A stretch of DNA of 59,160 bases from Nitrospira sp. (GTDB lineage: Bacteria; Nitrospirota; Nitrospiria; Nitrospirales; Nitrospiraceae), in contig JARFPM010000007.1 in the NCBI GenBank assembly GCA_030444405.1, forward strand, positions 1-59,160. Direction: 5' to 3'. Shown here piece by piece: positions 30,405 to 38,902 of this stretch. The notes under the pieces are model-generated. The model was not told the DNA's origin. It ran no database searches and saw only the letters and a list, made by a program, of their open reading frames with translations. Positions within the stretch are counted from its first letter, which is position 1; the number at the start of each line of letters is the position of its first letter. Made by a program: the position numbers and the translations under genes.

Positions 30405-31169
30405 TCATCCTTCTCGCTTCATGTGTTCGGCAGAATGACCGAACATCGCCGCACTGCCCGTCCCACCAGGAGTCGGAGCAAAGGCCATCGGATTCGTGTG
30501 GGTCTTGCCGCCATGCACCTTCGACTGTGTCCCGGTAAAGCGGACATTTTCGCCGTTCTCCGGCAGCTTGATTCCCAGCTCCTCACGGACACGCTTGAAA
30601 ATCTGTGCGACGCGCTTGATCTTCAGCGTATCGGAGTCTCGGATCGTCAGCATCGCGTCTTCATGGCCCTGCTCCGCACAGATCGCCATGGTGCAGCAAT
30701 TGGTCCCCGCCCGGATCATCTTGAGCGTGAGATTCGCATAATGGCAGTGTACACCGATGAAAATACAGGCCTCGATTTTGTTACCCCAGATCGTCAGATT
30801 CGGATGGTTAGGATTGATCACTTCCTCAGGATCGATTTTGGGATACTTCGGCCGATAATCCGGCATCGGAATGATCATCACTTCAGGTATCTGGGCCGCA
30901 ATCTCGAGCGTGGCTTTCGCCTTTTCCACTGCATGATCGTTCCAAGCCCAGAGCAGCAATGGCCCTGGGAAGATGGTCGCATTCGGGCTCGTCAGCATCT
31001 TGCGAGCCATCTCTTCGATCACAATTTCTTCGTTTGGCTCAAGAAGGCCGTAATACAACCCTTGTCCCGGATCAGGCAGCGCTACGCCTAACTGAGCCGC
31101 AGACGGCGGATGAAATCCCGCCGGACCCGGTACAATGATTCGCTCTCTGGTATCTTGTGTGATTGCCAC
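30405..31169 (-). CDS. 2-oxoacid:ferredoxin oxidoreductase, accessory fifth (ForE/PorE-type) subunit
   Basis: From GTG 31169 (AAGGAAAGG site upstream) the product is 254 residues. It carries HPNLTIWGNKIEACIFIGVHCHYANLTLKMIRAGT and TNCCTMAICAEQGHEDAMLTIRD, found in the extra subunit of five-subunit oxidoreductases of Hydrogenobacter and Nitrospira, also annotated as carbon monoxide dehydrogenase beta-subunit-like. Its job in the complex is not established. Position between the ferredoxin-type and alpha subunits supports membership. A TTG start at 31196 would overlap the previous gene and is less likely. Confidence 0.8.
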   Translation of the reverse strand: MAITQDTRERIIVPGPAGFHPPSAAQLGVALPDPGQGLYYGLLEPNEEIVIEEMARKMLTSPNATIFPGPLLLWAWNDHAVEKAKATLEIAAQIPEVMIIPMPDYRPKYPKIDPEEVINPNHPNLTIWGNKIEACIFIGVHCHYANLTLKMIRAGTNCCTMAICAEQGHEDAMLTIRDSDTLKIKRVAQIFKRVREELGIKLPENGENVRFTGTQSKVHGGKTHTNPMAFAPTPGGTGSAAMFGHSAEHMKREG

Positions 31170-31185
31170 GCCTGGTTCCCTTTCC

Positions 31186-31509
31186 TTACCCAACAACCGG
31201 ACTCATCAAAACCGCTGTAGTGCTCTTCTCTCCGTACGTAATATTGTCCGTCAACGCCGCCTTCGGCAATTGATCGATCATGATCATCTTGATGGCATTG
31301 TTCTTGGCCATATTGTCACACACCCATACGCACTGGGCACATCCTTTACAACGGTCCACCGCGACATAGGCGGACCCATACTTGAACCCTCGCTCTTTGC
31401 CCATCTCCTCACTGTAGAGAATCGTGTTGGCTTCTGGGCAATACTGCGTGCAGAGCTTGCAACTCTTCGAGGCACAGATTTCAACGCTGATATCGGCTAC
31501 AAGGTACAT
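31186..31509 (-). CDS. 2-oxoacid:ferredoxin oxidoreductase, delta (2[4Fe-4S]) subunit
   Basis: The 107-residue product has Cys12/17/20/24 (C-x4-C-x2-C-x3-CP) and a second standard motif CKGCAQCVWVC. The first spacing is one class longer than the usual CxxC pair, but the last three cysteines plus Pro are standard. It passes electrons between ferredoxin and the thiamine-diphosphate site. Gaps to neighbours are short (16 and 21 nt). Confidence 0.88.
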   Translation of the reverse strand: MYLVADISVEICASKSCKLCTQYCPEANTILYSEEMGKERGFKYGSAYVAVDRCKGCAQCVWVCDNMAKNNAIKMIMIDQLPKAALTDNITYGEKSTTAVLMSPVVG

Positions 31510-31530
31510 GGAAACTCCTTTGTGGCTCGG

Positions 31531-32247
31531 CTATGCGGTGGCCGTTACCACCGGCTCTTCTTCGCGTTTGACCTCTGGCGCGGCCCAACCGTGGTCGACG
31601 GCATAGTTCCATCCCGCCCGCATGACGGCGACGTTCTTCTCGATCAGCTCCTGTTTCTTCTTGAACTTCCGTTCAACAACACTGTCCAAGGCCGCCGTTC
31701 CGCCTGACACGACAAAACCTTTTCCAAGAAACCGGTCTTTTACAGCCTGCTCTAAGCCCGCCATGCTCGTCAGCCCTGTAATCGCGCCGATGCAGCCCAT
31801 CAGCGCCATGTTGGTGGCGAGGTCCATACCTGCGACTTCCAATGAGATCTTCGTCGCTGGGAAGTAATAGAGTTTCGCGCGCCGCTCCTGGAGCTCACGC
31901 GCCTGATCTCGATGGAGATTCATCGGCCCATCGTTGTTAATTAAGGCAATCCCGTCCTCCTTCAGACCGAAGTAGAACGGCATCGTGTACGATTTGCCGT
32001 GGGTAATGACCTGAGGGTGAAAAATAATGATGATGTGAGGAAACGTGATTTCACCGATCTCATAAATTGGCTCGTCCGATACACGGACATAGCTTTCGAC
32101 CGGCGCCATCCGTTTCTCAGACCCATAGAACGGTACGATCGTGCTTTCGCCTCCGGCATTGATGACGGCCGTGCTCAGAATGTGCGACCCGGTCACGACG
32201 CCCTGTCCGCCGACACCTGCCATTCGAATGTTGAAGCGTTTTGCCAT
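31531..32247 (-). CDS. 2-oxoacid:ferredoxin oxidoreductase, gamma subunit
   Basis: The 238-residue product begins MAKRFNIRMAGVGGQGVVTGSHILSTAVINAGGE, the signature of the gamma domain, followed by VESYVRVSDEPIYEIGEITFPHIIIIFHPQ. The C-terminus adds about 50 charged residues (KFKKKQELIEKN). It follows the beta subunit by 22 nt and precedes the ferredoxin-type subunit by 21 nt. Confidence 0.9.
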   Translation of the reverse strand: MAKRFNIRMAGVGGQGVVTGSHILSTAVINAGGESTIVPFYGSEKRMAPVESYVRVSDEPIYEIGEITFPHIIIIFHPQVITHGKSYTMPFYFGLKEDGIALINNDGPMNLHRDQARELQERRAKLYYFPATKISLEVAGMDLATNMALMGCIGAITGLTSMAGLEQAVKDRFLGKGFVVSGGTAALDSVVERKFKKKQELIEKNVAVMRAGWNYAVDHGWAAPEVKREEEPVVTATA

Positions 32248-32269
32248 CGTAGAATCTCCTTACGTTCGC

Positions 32270-33163
32270 TTAGGCCTTGTTGGGAATCGCGGCAGCCGGC
32301 TTGGGGAGGAACTCCTTATAGCCATAGCGCTCGGCGAGGTACTGCTTGGCCTCTTCGCTGACATACTCAGTGAACTGATACCGGTCATTCTCGACCGTCT
32401 TTGCATCTTCCATCACCTTGTCGGTCGGAATGGCGTACTCAATATTGCAGGAGGTATAGGCCTGAATATACGTCGACCCGACTTCGCGCGCGATTAACAC
32501 CGCTTTCTTAATGACGCTTTCTACGCGGCGCGGATTATTCGGCACCACGGTCGCCACATACGCACAACCTGCGACCTTGGCCATCTGCAGCATATCCATC
32601 TTTTCGAACTTCTTGCCGAGGGGAGCCATTTTTAGCACTGCACCTCGGTTGGTCATACCACTTTCCTGACCACCGGTATTTCCATAGACCTCATTGTCCA
32701 ACATGATGGTCGTAAATCGTTCCTTGCGGAACCAGGAGTGGAGTACCTGCTGGAAACCGATGTCCGCCGTCCCACCGTCGCCGGCCATCACGACCACATC
32801 TTTTGGTTTGTCACCAAAACGAAGACGGAGGCCGCGGGACAGACCACTCGCCACTCCGTTTTGGTCACCGTAGTTGCCGTAGACAAAGGGAATCGCCGCC
32901 TGAGAGATGGCCAGACGACCGCAACCAGCCGTCCCGACAGTAATCGTGTCTTCGGGATTGGGAAATGCAATCATGGCCAACCGAATGAAGAGCGTCATGG
33001 CGCAGCCGGCACACATGGGATGCTCTTCCAACACTTCCTTAAAGCTACCCATTTGAGAAACAGTGACCTTTTTCCCGAAAGGCCCATGCTCCACCATGTC
33101 TCGATATTCCTTTGGCATAAACTTCTCAAATCCATTGGAAAACTTGACATAATCAAGGCTCAT
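32270..33163 (-). CDS. 2-oxoacid:ferredoxin oxidoreductase, beta (thiamine diphosphate) subunit
   Basis: The 297-residue product has the 4Fe-4S ligands HPMCAGCAM near residue 50, the thiamine diphosphate motif GDGGTADIGFQ, and LDNEVYGNTGGQ. It is first in the operon (order beta, gamma, delta, fifth subunit, alpha), with a GGGAGG ribosome site. It holds the active-site cofactor. The operon ends at the terminator at 28973-29006, next to the alpha gene stop. Confidence 0.92.
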   Translation of the reverse strand: MSLDYVKFSNGFEKFMPKEYRDMVEHGPFGKKVTVSQMGSFKEVLEEHPMCAGCAMTLFIRLAMIAFPNPEDTITVGTAGCGRLAISQAAIPFVYGNYGDQNGVASGLSRGLRLRFGDKPKDVVVMAGDGGTADIGFQQVLHSWFRKERFTTIMLDNEVYGNTGGQESGMTNRGAVLKMAPLGKKFEKMDMLQMAKVAGCAYVATVVPNNPRRVESVIKKAVLIAREVGSTYIQAYTSCNIEYAIPTDKVMEDAKTVENDRYQFTEYVSEEAKQYLAERYGYKEFLPKPAAAIPNKA

Positions 33164-33598
33164 CAGGCACCTCCCTTATATCGTTGGCAACGGCAGGCCG
33201 CTGCTTCTATTTTCTTCACACCGCCAACATGCATCCTCAACACTTGAGGACTTGAAGATTTGGACAACCAGACCACTTAGACTATGATCACTGAACGTCG
33301 GCATCCTAGCAAAGCCGAAAAAAGACTGTCAATCTTTGCTTGGCCTTTCCTCTCTTCCTCCTTGACCTGATCCACTTGCTGAAATACTTCTCAAACTCGT
33401 AAAAATAGTATAACGCGACGAAAATCAAAGCAACTTCAAAGAGGGCCCAAGGTATCCAGAAGAAGGCCTAGGTCTAGCTAGCTGAATGGGCCATTCGCCC
33501 CAACACAAACAATCAGCAGAGAACGCGTGAGCTGAATCTTTTTGGCAATTCATGTTTAGTGATTGCCGATCCGTCTCAATCTGTTTACACTGCGTGGT
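33164..33598. other. 435-nt intergenic stretch between divergent genes with a candidate promoter and a palindrome
   Basis: No gene is seen. On the minus strand TTGCTT (33433-33428), 15 nt, TATACT (33412-33407) could serve the for/por operon with a leader of about 235 nt. In that leader, CCTCAA-cac-TTGAGG (33235-33249) is a perfect palindrome. AGCAAAG/CTTTGCT around 33308-33344 is a second inverted repeat. A TATAAG lies 22 nt before the forB-like ATG without a clear -35. The long leader could be regulatory, but no known riboswitch was recognised. Confidence 0.4.
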
Positions 33599-33847
33599 AT
33601 GCTATTGCGAGTTCTAATCGCTGGTGAAGATGAGACAGGTACCCATGTCGGGGGAGTGCATAAGCGTCCTCCGATTCCCGACGGCTCACTCAAAGCCGAG
33701 TGCCCCAAATTTATGGCACATGGTCCTTGCGGAGGTGTCCGTAAAGGTGGGCTCTGTGAAGTCTACCCGGAGATGAAATGCCCGTGGGTCTCGCTCTACA
33801 TAGAACTCGAAAAGATTGGTCAGACCGATTGGATGAAACAAGTATAA
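33599..33847 (+). CDS. Methylenetetrahydrofolate reductase C-terminal-type protein (MetV-like)
   Basis: From ATG 33599 the product is 82 residues. CPKFMAHGPCGGVRKGGLCEVYP followed by MKCPW is the Cys-rich signature of the MTHFR C-terminal (MetV-type) domain, in which the four cysteines probably bind zinc or a cluster. MetV partners MetF in non-canonical methylenetetrahydrofolate reductases. A metF gene lies 2.1 kb away on the other strand, so the two parts are present but unlinked. The TTG at 33563 is a poorer start. Confidence 0.8.
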   Translation: MLLRVLIAGEDETGTHVGGVHKRPPIPDGSLKAECPKFMAHGPCGGVRKGGLCEVYPEMKCPWVSLYIELEKIGQTDWMKQV

Positions 33848-33873
33848 AAGCGGTAGAAGGTGAGAGGTACGCG

Positions 33874-34290
33874 GTGAAAGGTAGGAGAACAAGCAAGAAC
33901 TTGCGAACAACAAACCTGGGTTACAACGAGCGGCACGCAAAAAGCGGCATTACTGACCCCTTACCGGATATTGAAACGTTCCCCAATCAATATAAAGGGT
34001 ATGAAATCACGATCGAGATTCCCGAATACACGGCTATTTGTCCCAAAACCAATTTGCCGGACTTCGGGACCATCACGCTGCACTACATGCCTGATAAAGA
34101 ATGCCTTGAGCTGAAAGCGCTCAAAATGTACATCCACGCCTACCGTAATCTCGGCATCTTCTACGAAAATGCCGTCAATAGAATCCTTCACGATGTTGTC
34201 AAAGCCTGCCGTCCCGTATGGGCGAAAGTCACCGGCACTTTTACAGCCCGCGGGGGACTCTGTAGCAAGATCGAAGCAAAGTACCCTTAG
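33874..34290 (+). CDS. queF: NADPH-dependent 7-cyano-7-deazaguanine reductase
   Basis: From GTG 33874 (GAGAGG site, 6-7 nt spacing) the product is 138 residues, the unimodular QueF size. FPNQYKGYEITIEIPEYTAICPKTNLPDFGTI includes the catalytic Cys (TAICPKT), and LELKALKMYIHAYRNLGIFYENAVNRI and the following segment are typical. It reduces preQ0 to preQ1 in queuosine synthesis. The frame opens at 33778 inside the MetV-like gene, but the region 33850-33890 is a GGTGAGAGGT/GGTGAAAGGT repeat and the alignment start fits 33874. Confidence 0.9.
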   Translation: MKGRRTSKNLRTTNLGYNERHAKSGITDPLPDIETFPNQYKGYEITIEIPEYTAICPKTNLPDFGTITLHYMPDKECLELKALKMYIHAYRNLGIFYENAVNRILHDVVKACRPVWAKVTGTFTARGGLCSKIEAKYP

Positions 34291-34356
34291 ATCCCGTGAC
34301 TCTCCCTACAGATTAATGTCTTGTGGAGCGTTCCATCCCAGAGCACTCTCGTTAGC

Positions 34357-35169
34357 ATGACGACGTATGCCATCGGCGATGTGCAGGGATGCTACGAGCC
34401 TCTGCAACGCCTTATCAAGCATATCCACTTCGACCCGACCCATGATCGTCTCTGGTTCGTCGGCGATCTCGTCAATCGCGGCCCGGACTCACTGAATGTC
34501 CTCCGTTACATCAAGAATCTTCGAGAGCGGGCTGTTGTCGTATTAGGCAACCATGACCTTTTCCTTCTTGCCGTGGCCGAGGGGATTGTCACGGTCCGTC
34601 CAGAAGACACGCTACAGGAAATCCTGACCGCACCGGATTGCGACGAGCTCCTGGCATGGGTACGCCAACAACGGCTCCTTTATCATGAAGGTTCTTTCGC
34701 TCTTGTTCACGCAGGCTTGCTGCCTCAATGGTCCATTGATGAAGCAGAGAGATTGGCCCGCGAAGTCGAAGCGGGCTTGCAGGGTCCATCTTATCAGGAC
34801 ATCCTCCGTGCCTTGTATCCCAGCAAACATCTTCAATGGTCTTCAGACCTGACCGGTCCCACTCGACTCGCAACCATCATCAAGGTTCTCACCAGACTCC
34901 GAGCCTGTTCCCCGGATGGCCAGATGGAATCTTCCTTTAATGGGTCGCCTGAGCGGATCCCTACCGGCTATCTCCCTTGGTTCAAGGTTGAGCATCGACA
35001 ACGTCGCGACACCACCATCGTCTGCGGCCATTGGGCCGCGCTGGGGCTTCACTGTGAAGATCGTCTTTTAGCGATAGACAGCGGCTGCGTGTGGGGGCGG
35101 CAGTTGACAGCCGTGCGTCTAGAAGACCGAGCAATTTTCCAGGTCCAATATAACGAACTCGACGACTAG
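34357..35169 (+). CDS. apaH: Symmetrical bis(5'-nucleosyl)-tetraphosphatase
   Basis: From ATG 34357 the product is 270 residues. The metallophosphatase motifs are in order: YAIGDVQGCYEPL, FVGDLVNRGPDSL, LGNHDLFLLAV, and later CGHWAALGL. It hydrolyses diadenosine tetraphosphate to two ADP. It is convergent with panB, 18 nt apart. The upstream TTG at 34321 adds an unlikely 12 residues. Confidence 0.95.
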   Translation: MTTYAIGDVQGCYEPLQRLIKHIHFDPTHDRLWFVGDLVNRGPDSLNVLRYIKNLRERAVVVLGNHDLFLLAVAEGIVTVRPEDTLQEILTAPDCDELLAWVRQQRLLYHEGSFALVHAGLLPQWSIDEAERLAREVEAGLQGPSYQDILRALYPSKHLQWSSDLTGPTRLATIIKVLTRLRACSPDGQMESSFNGSPERIPTGYLPWFKVEHRQRRDTTIVCGHWAALGLHCEDRLLAIDSGCVWGRQLTAVRLEDRAIFQVQYNELDD

Positions 35170-35187
35170 ACGGGGTGTATCAATATT

Positions 35188-35976
35188 TTAATGGTAGCTC
35201 TCGGAGTCGCTCGGGAATTTTCCCTGTTCCACTTCCTCTTTGTAACGACTCAATGCCTGAAGAGCATTCGCTTTCAAATTGGCATAGGTCTTGACGAATT
35301 TGGGGATGAAGGTATCGAAGAGCCCGAGGAGATCATAGATCACGAGGACTTGACCGTCACAATGTGGACCGGCCCCAATCCCGATAGTGGAGATGGAAAG
35401 AGCGTGAGTGATCTTTTTAGCCAATTCAGCAGGCATCGCTTCCAATACAAGGGCAAAAGCTCCGGCAGCTTCAATGGCCTTGGCGTCCTGGAGCAACCTT
35501 GAGGCTTGATCGTCGGCTTTGCCTTGGACTTTATAGCCGCCTAGTGCATGGACGGACTGTGGCGTCATGCCGAGATGACCCATGACAGGAATCCCAATGC
35601 TCGTCATGGCTCTGATTCGATCTGCAATTACTGCCCCCCCCTCCAGCTTCACAGCAGCGGCACCTGCTTGCAGCAGCCGGCCCGCATTACGCAGGGCCTC
35701 CTCTGTGCTGGTCTGATAGGACAGAAACGGCATATCCGCGATCACCAGAGTTCGCTGCACCACGCCGGCGACCAGCCTAGTGTGATACAGCATGTCATCC
35801 ATCGTGACCGTAAGCGTATTGGGTTTTCCCTGTACGACCATACCCAGCGAATCCCCTACCAAAATCACCCGGATCCCCGCTTGTTCCACAATACGTGCGA
35901 AGAGCGCATCATAAGCCGTCACGACGACGAGTTTCTTCCTGTCCTGCTTGAACTGCTGGAAATCGAGGATCGTCAT
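35188..35976 (-). CDS. panB: 3-methyl-2-oxobutanoate hydroxymethyltransferase
   Basis: The 262-residue product has VVVTAYDALFARIVEQAGI, LVGDSLGMVVQGKPNTLTVTMDDM, and GGYKVQGK, all PanB motifs. It makes ketopantoate using 5,10-methylenetetrahydrofolate. Its ATG overlaps the metF stop by 4 nt, so the cofactor-handling genes folD-metF-panB form one operon. This is the coenzyme A branch of C1 use. Confidence 0.96.
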   Translation of the reverse strand: MTILDFQQFKQDRKKLVVVTAYDALFARIVEQAGIRVILVGDSLGMVVQGKPNTLTVTMDDMLYHTRLVAGVVQRTLVIADMPFLSYQTSTEEALRNAGRLLQAGAAAVKLEGGAVIADRIRAMTSIGIPVMGHLGMTPQSVHALGGYKVQGKADDQASRLLQDAKAIEAAGAFALVLEAMPAELAKKITHALSISTIGIGAGPHCDGQVLVIYDLLGLFDTFIPKFVKTYANLKANALQALSRYKEEVEQGKFPSDSESYH

Positions 35977-36863
35977 CCGTTCAATTCAGCTTTGGTGATA
36001 ATCTCGGCTAACCGGTGCGTCGCCTTGATCGCCATGATATGAACGCCGTCGCAGTGCGGCCGAACCGCCTTGATCGTCCGTACGGCAATGTCGACGCCGA
36101 CGTCCTCTGCTTTCTCACCGGCAGCTTTGAGCTCGTCGATCATCTCGCTTGGAACCGAGATGCCCGGAATATTTCCGTTCATGAACTCCGCCATCTTGTG
36201 ATTGCGCAGCACAAGGATACCGGCAAGAACTTTGACCTTATAGGGCCGGACCGCCTTCATGAAGCTCGCGAACTGCTCCGGATGGTAAACCGCTTGCGTC
36301 TGGAAGAATTGGGCACCAGCCTTCACCTTCACTTCAAACTTGGCGAGCATAGGCCCGAGAGGGTCAGCTTCCGGTGTGACGGCGGCGCCAATCGTAAACG
36401 CGGTTGAACCGTCCAGCTTGTGCCCAGCCATGTCATGACCTTTGTTCAAACCTTGCACGAGTTGCATGACTTGGACTGAGTCCAAATCATACACTGGCTT
36501 GGCCTCCTTATGATCACCGACCGTCGGATAATCGCCTGTGAGGCAGAGAATATTTCGAATCCCAAGCATGTGCGCGCCCATAAGATCCGACTGCATGGCG
36601 ATCCGATTGCGATCACGACAGGTCAACTGCATCACGGGGTCATGCCCCAACTCATACAGCAGGCGGCAGACCGGGAGTGAGCCGGCGCGGACCACGGCGG
36701 CAGTGTTGTCGGTAACGTTCACACCGTGTACACGCCCAACAAGCTGTTTGGCATTTTCGAGAACGGACGAGATGTTGGTGCCCTTGGGGGGGTTATACTC
36801 GACCGTGACTGCAAACGTTCCTCGGTTGAGGACATCGATTAGGCGCTGTGGCTCTCGACTCAT
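35973..36863 (-). CDS. metF: Methylenetetrahydrofolate reductase
   Basis: The 296-residue product is MetF-like: VTVEYNPPKGTN at the start, DPVMQLTCRDRNRIAMQSDLMGAHMLGI, LTGDYPTVGDH, and AKFEVKVKAGAQFFQTQAVY. It reduces methylene-THF to methyl-THF. Several residues resemble the acetogen/MetV-partnered type (short N-terminus). It starts 10 nt after folD and overlaps panB by 4 nt. The donor (NADH or a ferredoxin route) cannot be told from the sequence. Confidence 0.92.
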   Translation of the reverse strand: MSREPQRLIDVLNRGTFAVTVEYNPPKGTNISSVLENAKQLVGRVHGVNVTDNTAAVVRAGSLPVCRLLYELGHDPVMQLTCRDRNRIAMQSDLMGAHMLGIRNILCLTGDYPTVGDHKEAKPVYDLDSVQVMQLVQGLNKGHDMAGHKLDGSTAFTIGAAVTPEADPLGPMLAKFEVKVKAGAQFFQTQAVYHPEQFASFMKAVRPYKVKVLAGILVLRNHKMAEFMNGNIPGISVPSEMIDELKAAGEKAEDVGVDIAVRTIKAVRPHCDGVHIMAIKATHRLAEIITKAELNG

Positions 36864-36873
36864 GGCTGGCCCC

Positions 36874-37734
36874 TCATATCATTCCTGCTGCCCTCTTGGC
36901 GGACTCCACGGTATTTGCAAGCAGCATCGCGATGGTCATCGGGCCGACCCCGCCGGGGACCGGGCTGATCCAGCCGGCCTTTTGGCTGACTGTGTCAAAG
37001 TCAACGTCGCCACACAGCTTGCCTTCTGGGGTTTTGTTTGTCCCCACGTCGATGACAACCGCACCTTCACGCACCATATCGGCCGTCACAAACTTCGCCT
37101 TTCCGATAGCCACAAGGAGCAACTCCGCTTCACGGCAAACGGCAGGTAGGTCTCTGGTTTTTGAATGACAGATCGTGACGGTCGCATTTCGTTGAAGGAG
37201 CATCAACGCCAATGGCTTGCCGACAATATTGCTCCGGCCCACCACAACTGCTCGCTTGCTTTCTATTGTCACTCCGGTCGACTCGATCATCTTGATGACA
37301 CCCTTGGGGGTACAGGCTTCGAAGACAGGGTGCCCCTCCACCAATCGACCGAAGTTGTAGGGATGAAACCCGTCTGCGTCTTTGAGCGGCGAAACGGCTT
37401 CTAGAATGACCTTGCTGTCGATGTGCTTGGGCAGCGGGAGCTGAACCAGAATTCCATGGATTTTGGAGTCAGCGTTCTTTTTATCGATCAGCGCCAATAA
37501 CTCGGCCTGCGTCGTGTTTGCCGGGAGTTTGTGATCGTCAACATAGATCCCGGCCAATTCGCAGGCCTTTTGCTTGTTTCGAACGTACACATGCGAGGCG
37601 GGATCGTCACCCACCAAAATGGTCGCAAGACCCGGTTTCATCGATTTCTCGGCGAACAGTTCCGCCGATTCTTTTGCCAGACGATCACGAACCTGTTGCG
37701 CGAGTGCTTTTCCATCGATCAATTGTGCGGCCAC
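36874..37734 (-). CDS. folD: Methylenetetrahydrofolate dehydrogenase/cyclohydrolase
   Basis: The 286-residue product begins at GTG 37734 after a GGGGAGGGG site. Motifs: YVRNKQKACELAGI, GILVQLPLPKHID, KDADGFHPYNFG, VVGRSNIVGKPLALMLL and PVPGGVGPMTIAML, all FolD hallmarks. It interconverts methylene- and formyl-THF. It is first in folD-metF-panB. Confidence 0.96.
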   Translation of the reverse strand: MAAQLIDGKALAQQVRDRLAKESAELFAEKSMKPGLATILVGDDPASHVYVRNKQKACELAGIYVDDHKLPANTTQAELLALIDKKNADSKIHGILVQLPLPKHIDSKVILEAVSPLKDADGFHPYNFGRLVEGHPVFEACTPKGVIKMIESTGVTIESKRAVVVGRSNIVGKPLALMLLQRNATVTICHSKTRDLPAVCREAELLLVAIGKAKFVTADMVREGAVVIDVGTNKTPEGKLCGDVDFDTVSQKAGWISPVPGGVGPMTIAMLLANTVESAKRAAGMI

Positions 37735-37857
37735 GATCCCCTCCCCTCTAACCTATTCTTTCTGCCAGGTAAACCGTCGCAACTTAGCAGGGGAATTTTA
37801 TGCAAGTCAACGCTTTGCCCTATCTCCATCCCTGCCTCCATCCCTCAGGGCTCTTTG

Positions 37858-37887
37858 TTGACACTCTCTTTGCTCCTCCGGTACGAT
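37858..37887 (+). promoter_or_regulatory. Promoter overlapping the annotated start of the SMP-30-like gene
   Basis: TTGACA (37858-37863), 18 nt, TACGAT (37882-37887). The ATG at 37886 lies inside the -10, so transcription would begin downstream of it, at about 37894. This argues for a start at GTG 37925. Confidence 0.6.
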
Positions 37888-37924
37888 GGCCTTCGGAAAA
37901 ACCTTGGACAACCCGCCTTTGTTC

Positions 37925-38902
37925 GTGAAGTTCTATCACCGTTTCTTACTATCCACCGTACTCACCCTAGGCTTGACATTCCAGGTCGAAGCCGCGCAAG
38001 TCATAGGTTTGGAGACACCCAATAGCTTCGTCGGCGACCCGCTCGGAAAGGAATATTTCATCTCCAACATCAACGGTGAGCCGGAAGCAAGAGACAACAA
38101 CGGCTTCATCACAAAGTTGAATGCCGAGGGAAAGGTAACGGACCTCAAGTTCATCCAGGGTGGTGTGGCGGACGTGTTGCTGCATGCCCCGAAAGGGATG
38201 GCCTTGGTGGGGCCAATTCTTTACATCGCAGATCTCGATCAACTGAAAGGCTTCGACAAGACGTCAGGCAAACTCATTGCCACGATCTCGTTCCCAACAT
38301 CACCCAATATGCGGGTGTCACTGACCGACGTCGCAGCAGCGCCAGACGGGGTTTTGTACGTTTCAGACCAAGCGGCGAACTCAATTTACCGGATTGATCC
38401 GTCAACCAATCATCGAGTTGACCTATTGATCCATGATGAACGGCTCGCAGGACCCGCCGGAATCGCGATCCATCCCAAGACGAATCACCTGATTGTCGTG
38501 AGTTGGGAAAAGGGGAAAATTCTAGAGATCACTCCAGAAGGACAGCTGACCGAGCTGGAATCGAATGGGTTTTTTACCGGTCGCTTCCAAAACCTGAGCG
38601 GAGTGGATTTCGATCAATGGGGTAACATGTACGTATCAGACATCACAAGAGGCAAGATTTGGCGCATGACCCGAGACCATCGATTCCAAGTCATCGCCGA
38701 GTATCTCCCCGCTCCGGCTGATATCGGCATCGATCGCACGAACAACCTGATCTTGGTTCCCTACTATTATATGCATGCCGCCGAAATGAATGGGCTGGAA
38801 ACCCCATCATCTGCCAAGTCCAAGGGCGAGAAGCGCACACTAGCCGATTACGGATTCATCCCTCCGCCTCCCAAGCCAGGGCCGGAAGGAATGAAGAAAT
38901 GA
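37925..38902 (+). CDS. Exported SMP-30/NHL-type beta-propeller protein
   Basis: From GTG 37925 the product is 325 residues and starts with a clean signal peptide (VKFYHRFLLSTVLTLGLTF then QVEA-A). The mature part has repeated blades, such as LTDVAAAPDGVLYVSDQAANSIYRIDP and LSGVDFDQWGNMYVSDITRGKIWRM, as in SMP-30/gluconolactonase and NHL proteins. Enzyme activity is not predictable. The open frame reaches ATG 37886, but a promoter lies there. It overlaps the next gene by 4 nt. The C-terminus is Pro-rich (PPPPKPGPEG). Confidence 0.78.
   Translation: MKFYHRFLLSTVLTLGLTFQVEAAQVIGLETPNSFVGDPLGKEYFISNINGEPEARDNNGFITKLNAEGKVTDLKFIQGGVADVLLHAPKGMALVGPILYIADLDQLKGFDKTSGKLIATISFPTSPNMRVSLTDVAAAPDGVLYVSDQAANSIYRIDPSTNHRVDLLIHDERLAGPAGIAIHPKTNHLIVVSWEKGKILEITPEGQLTELESNGFFTGRFQNLSGVDFDQWGNMYVSDITRGKIWRMTRDHRFQVIAEYLPAPADIGIDRTNNLILVPYYYMHAAEMNGLETPSSAKSKGEKRTLADYGFIPPPPKPGPEGMKK

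Noticed and set aside
33850-33890. GGTGAGAGGT/GGTGAAAGGT as a possible regulatory repeat before queF
   Set aside because: Only two imperfect units; it also supplies the ribosome site of queF, so purine richness is expected. No preQ1 riboswitch fold was seen.
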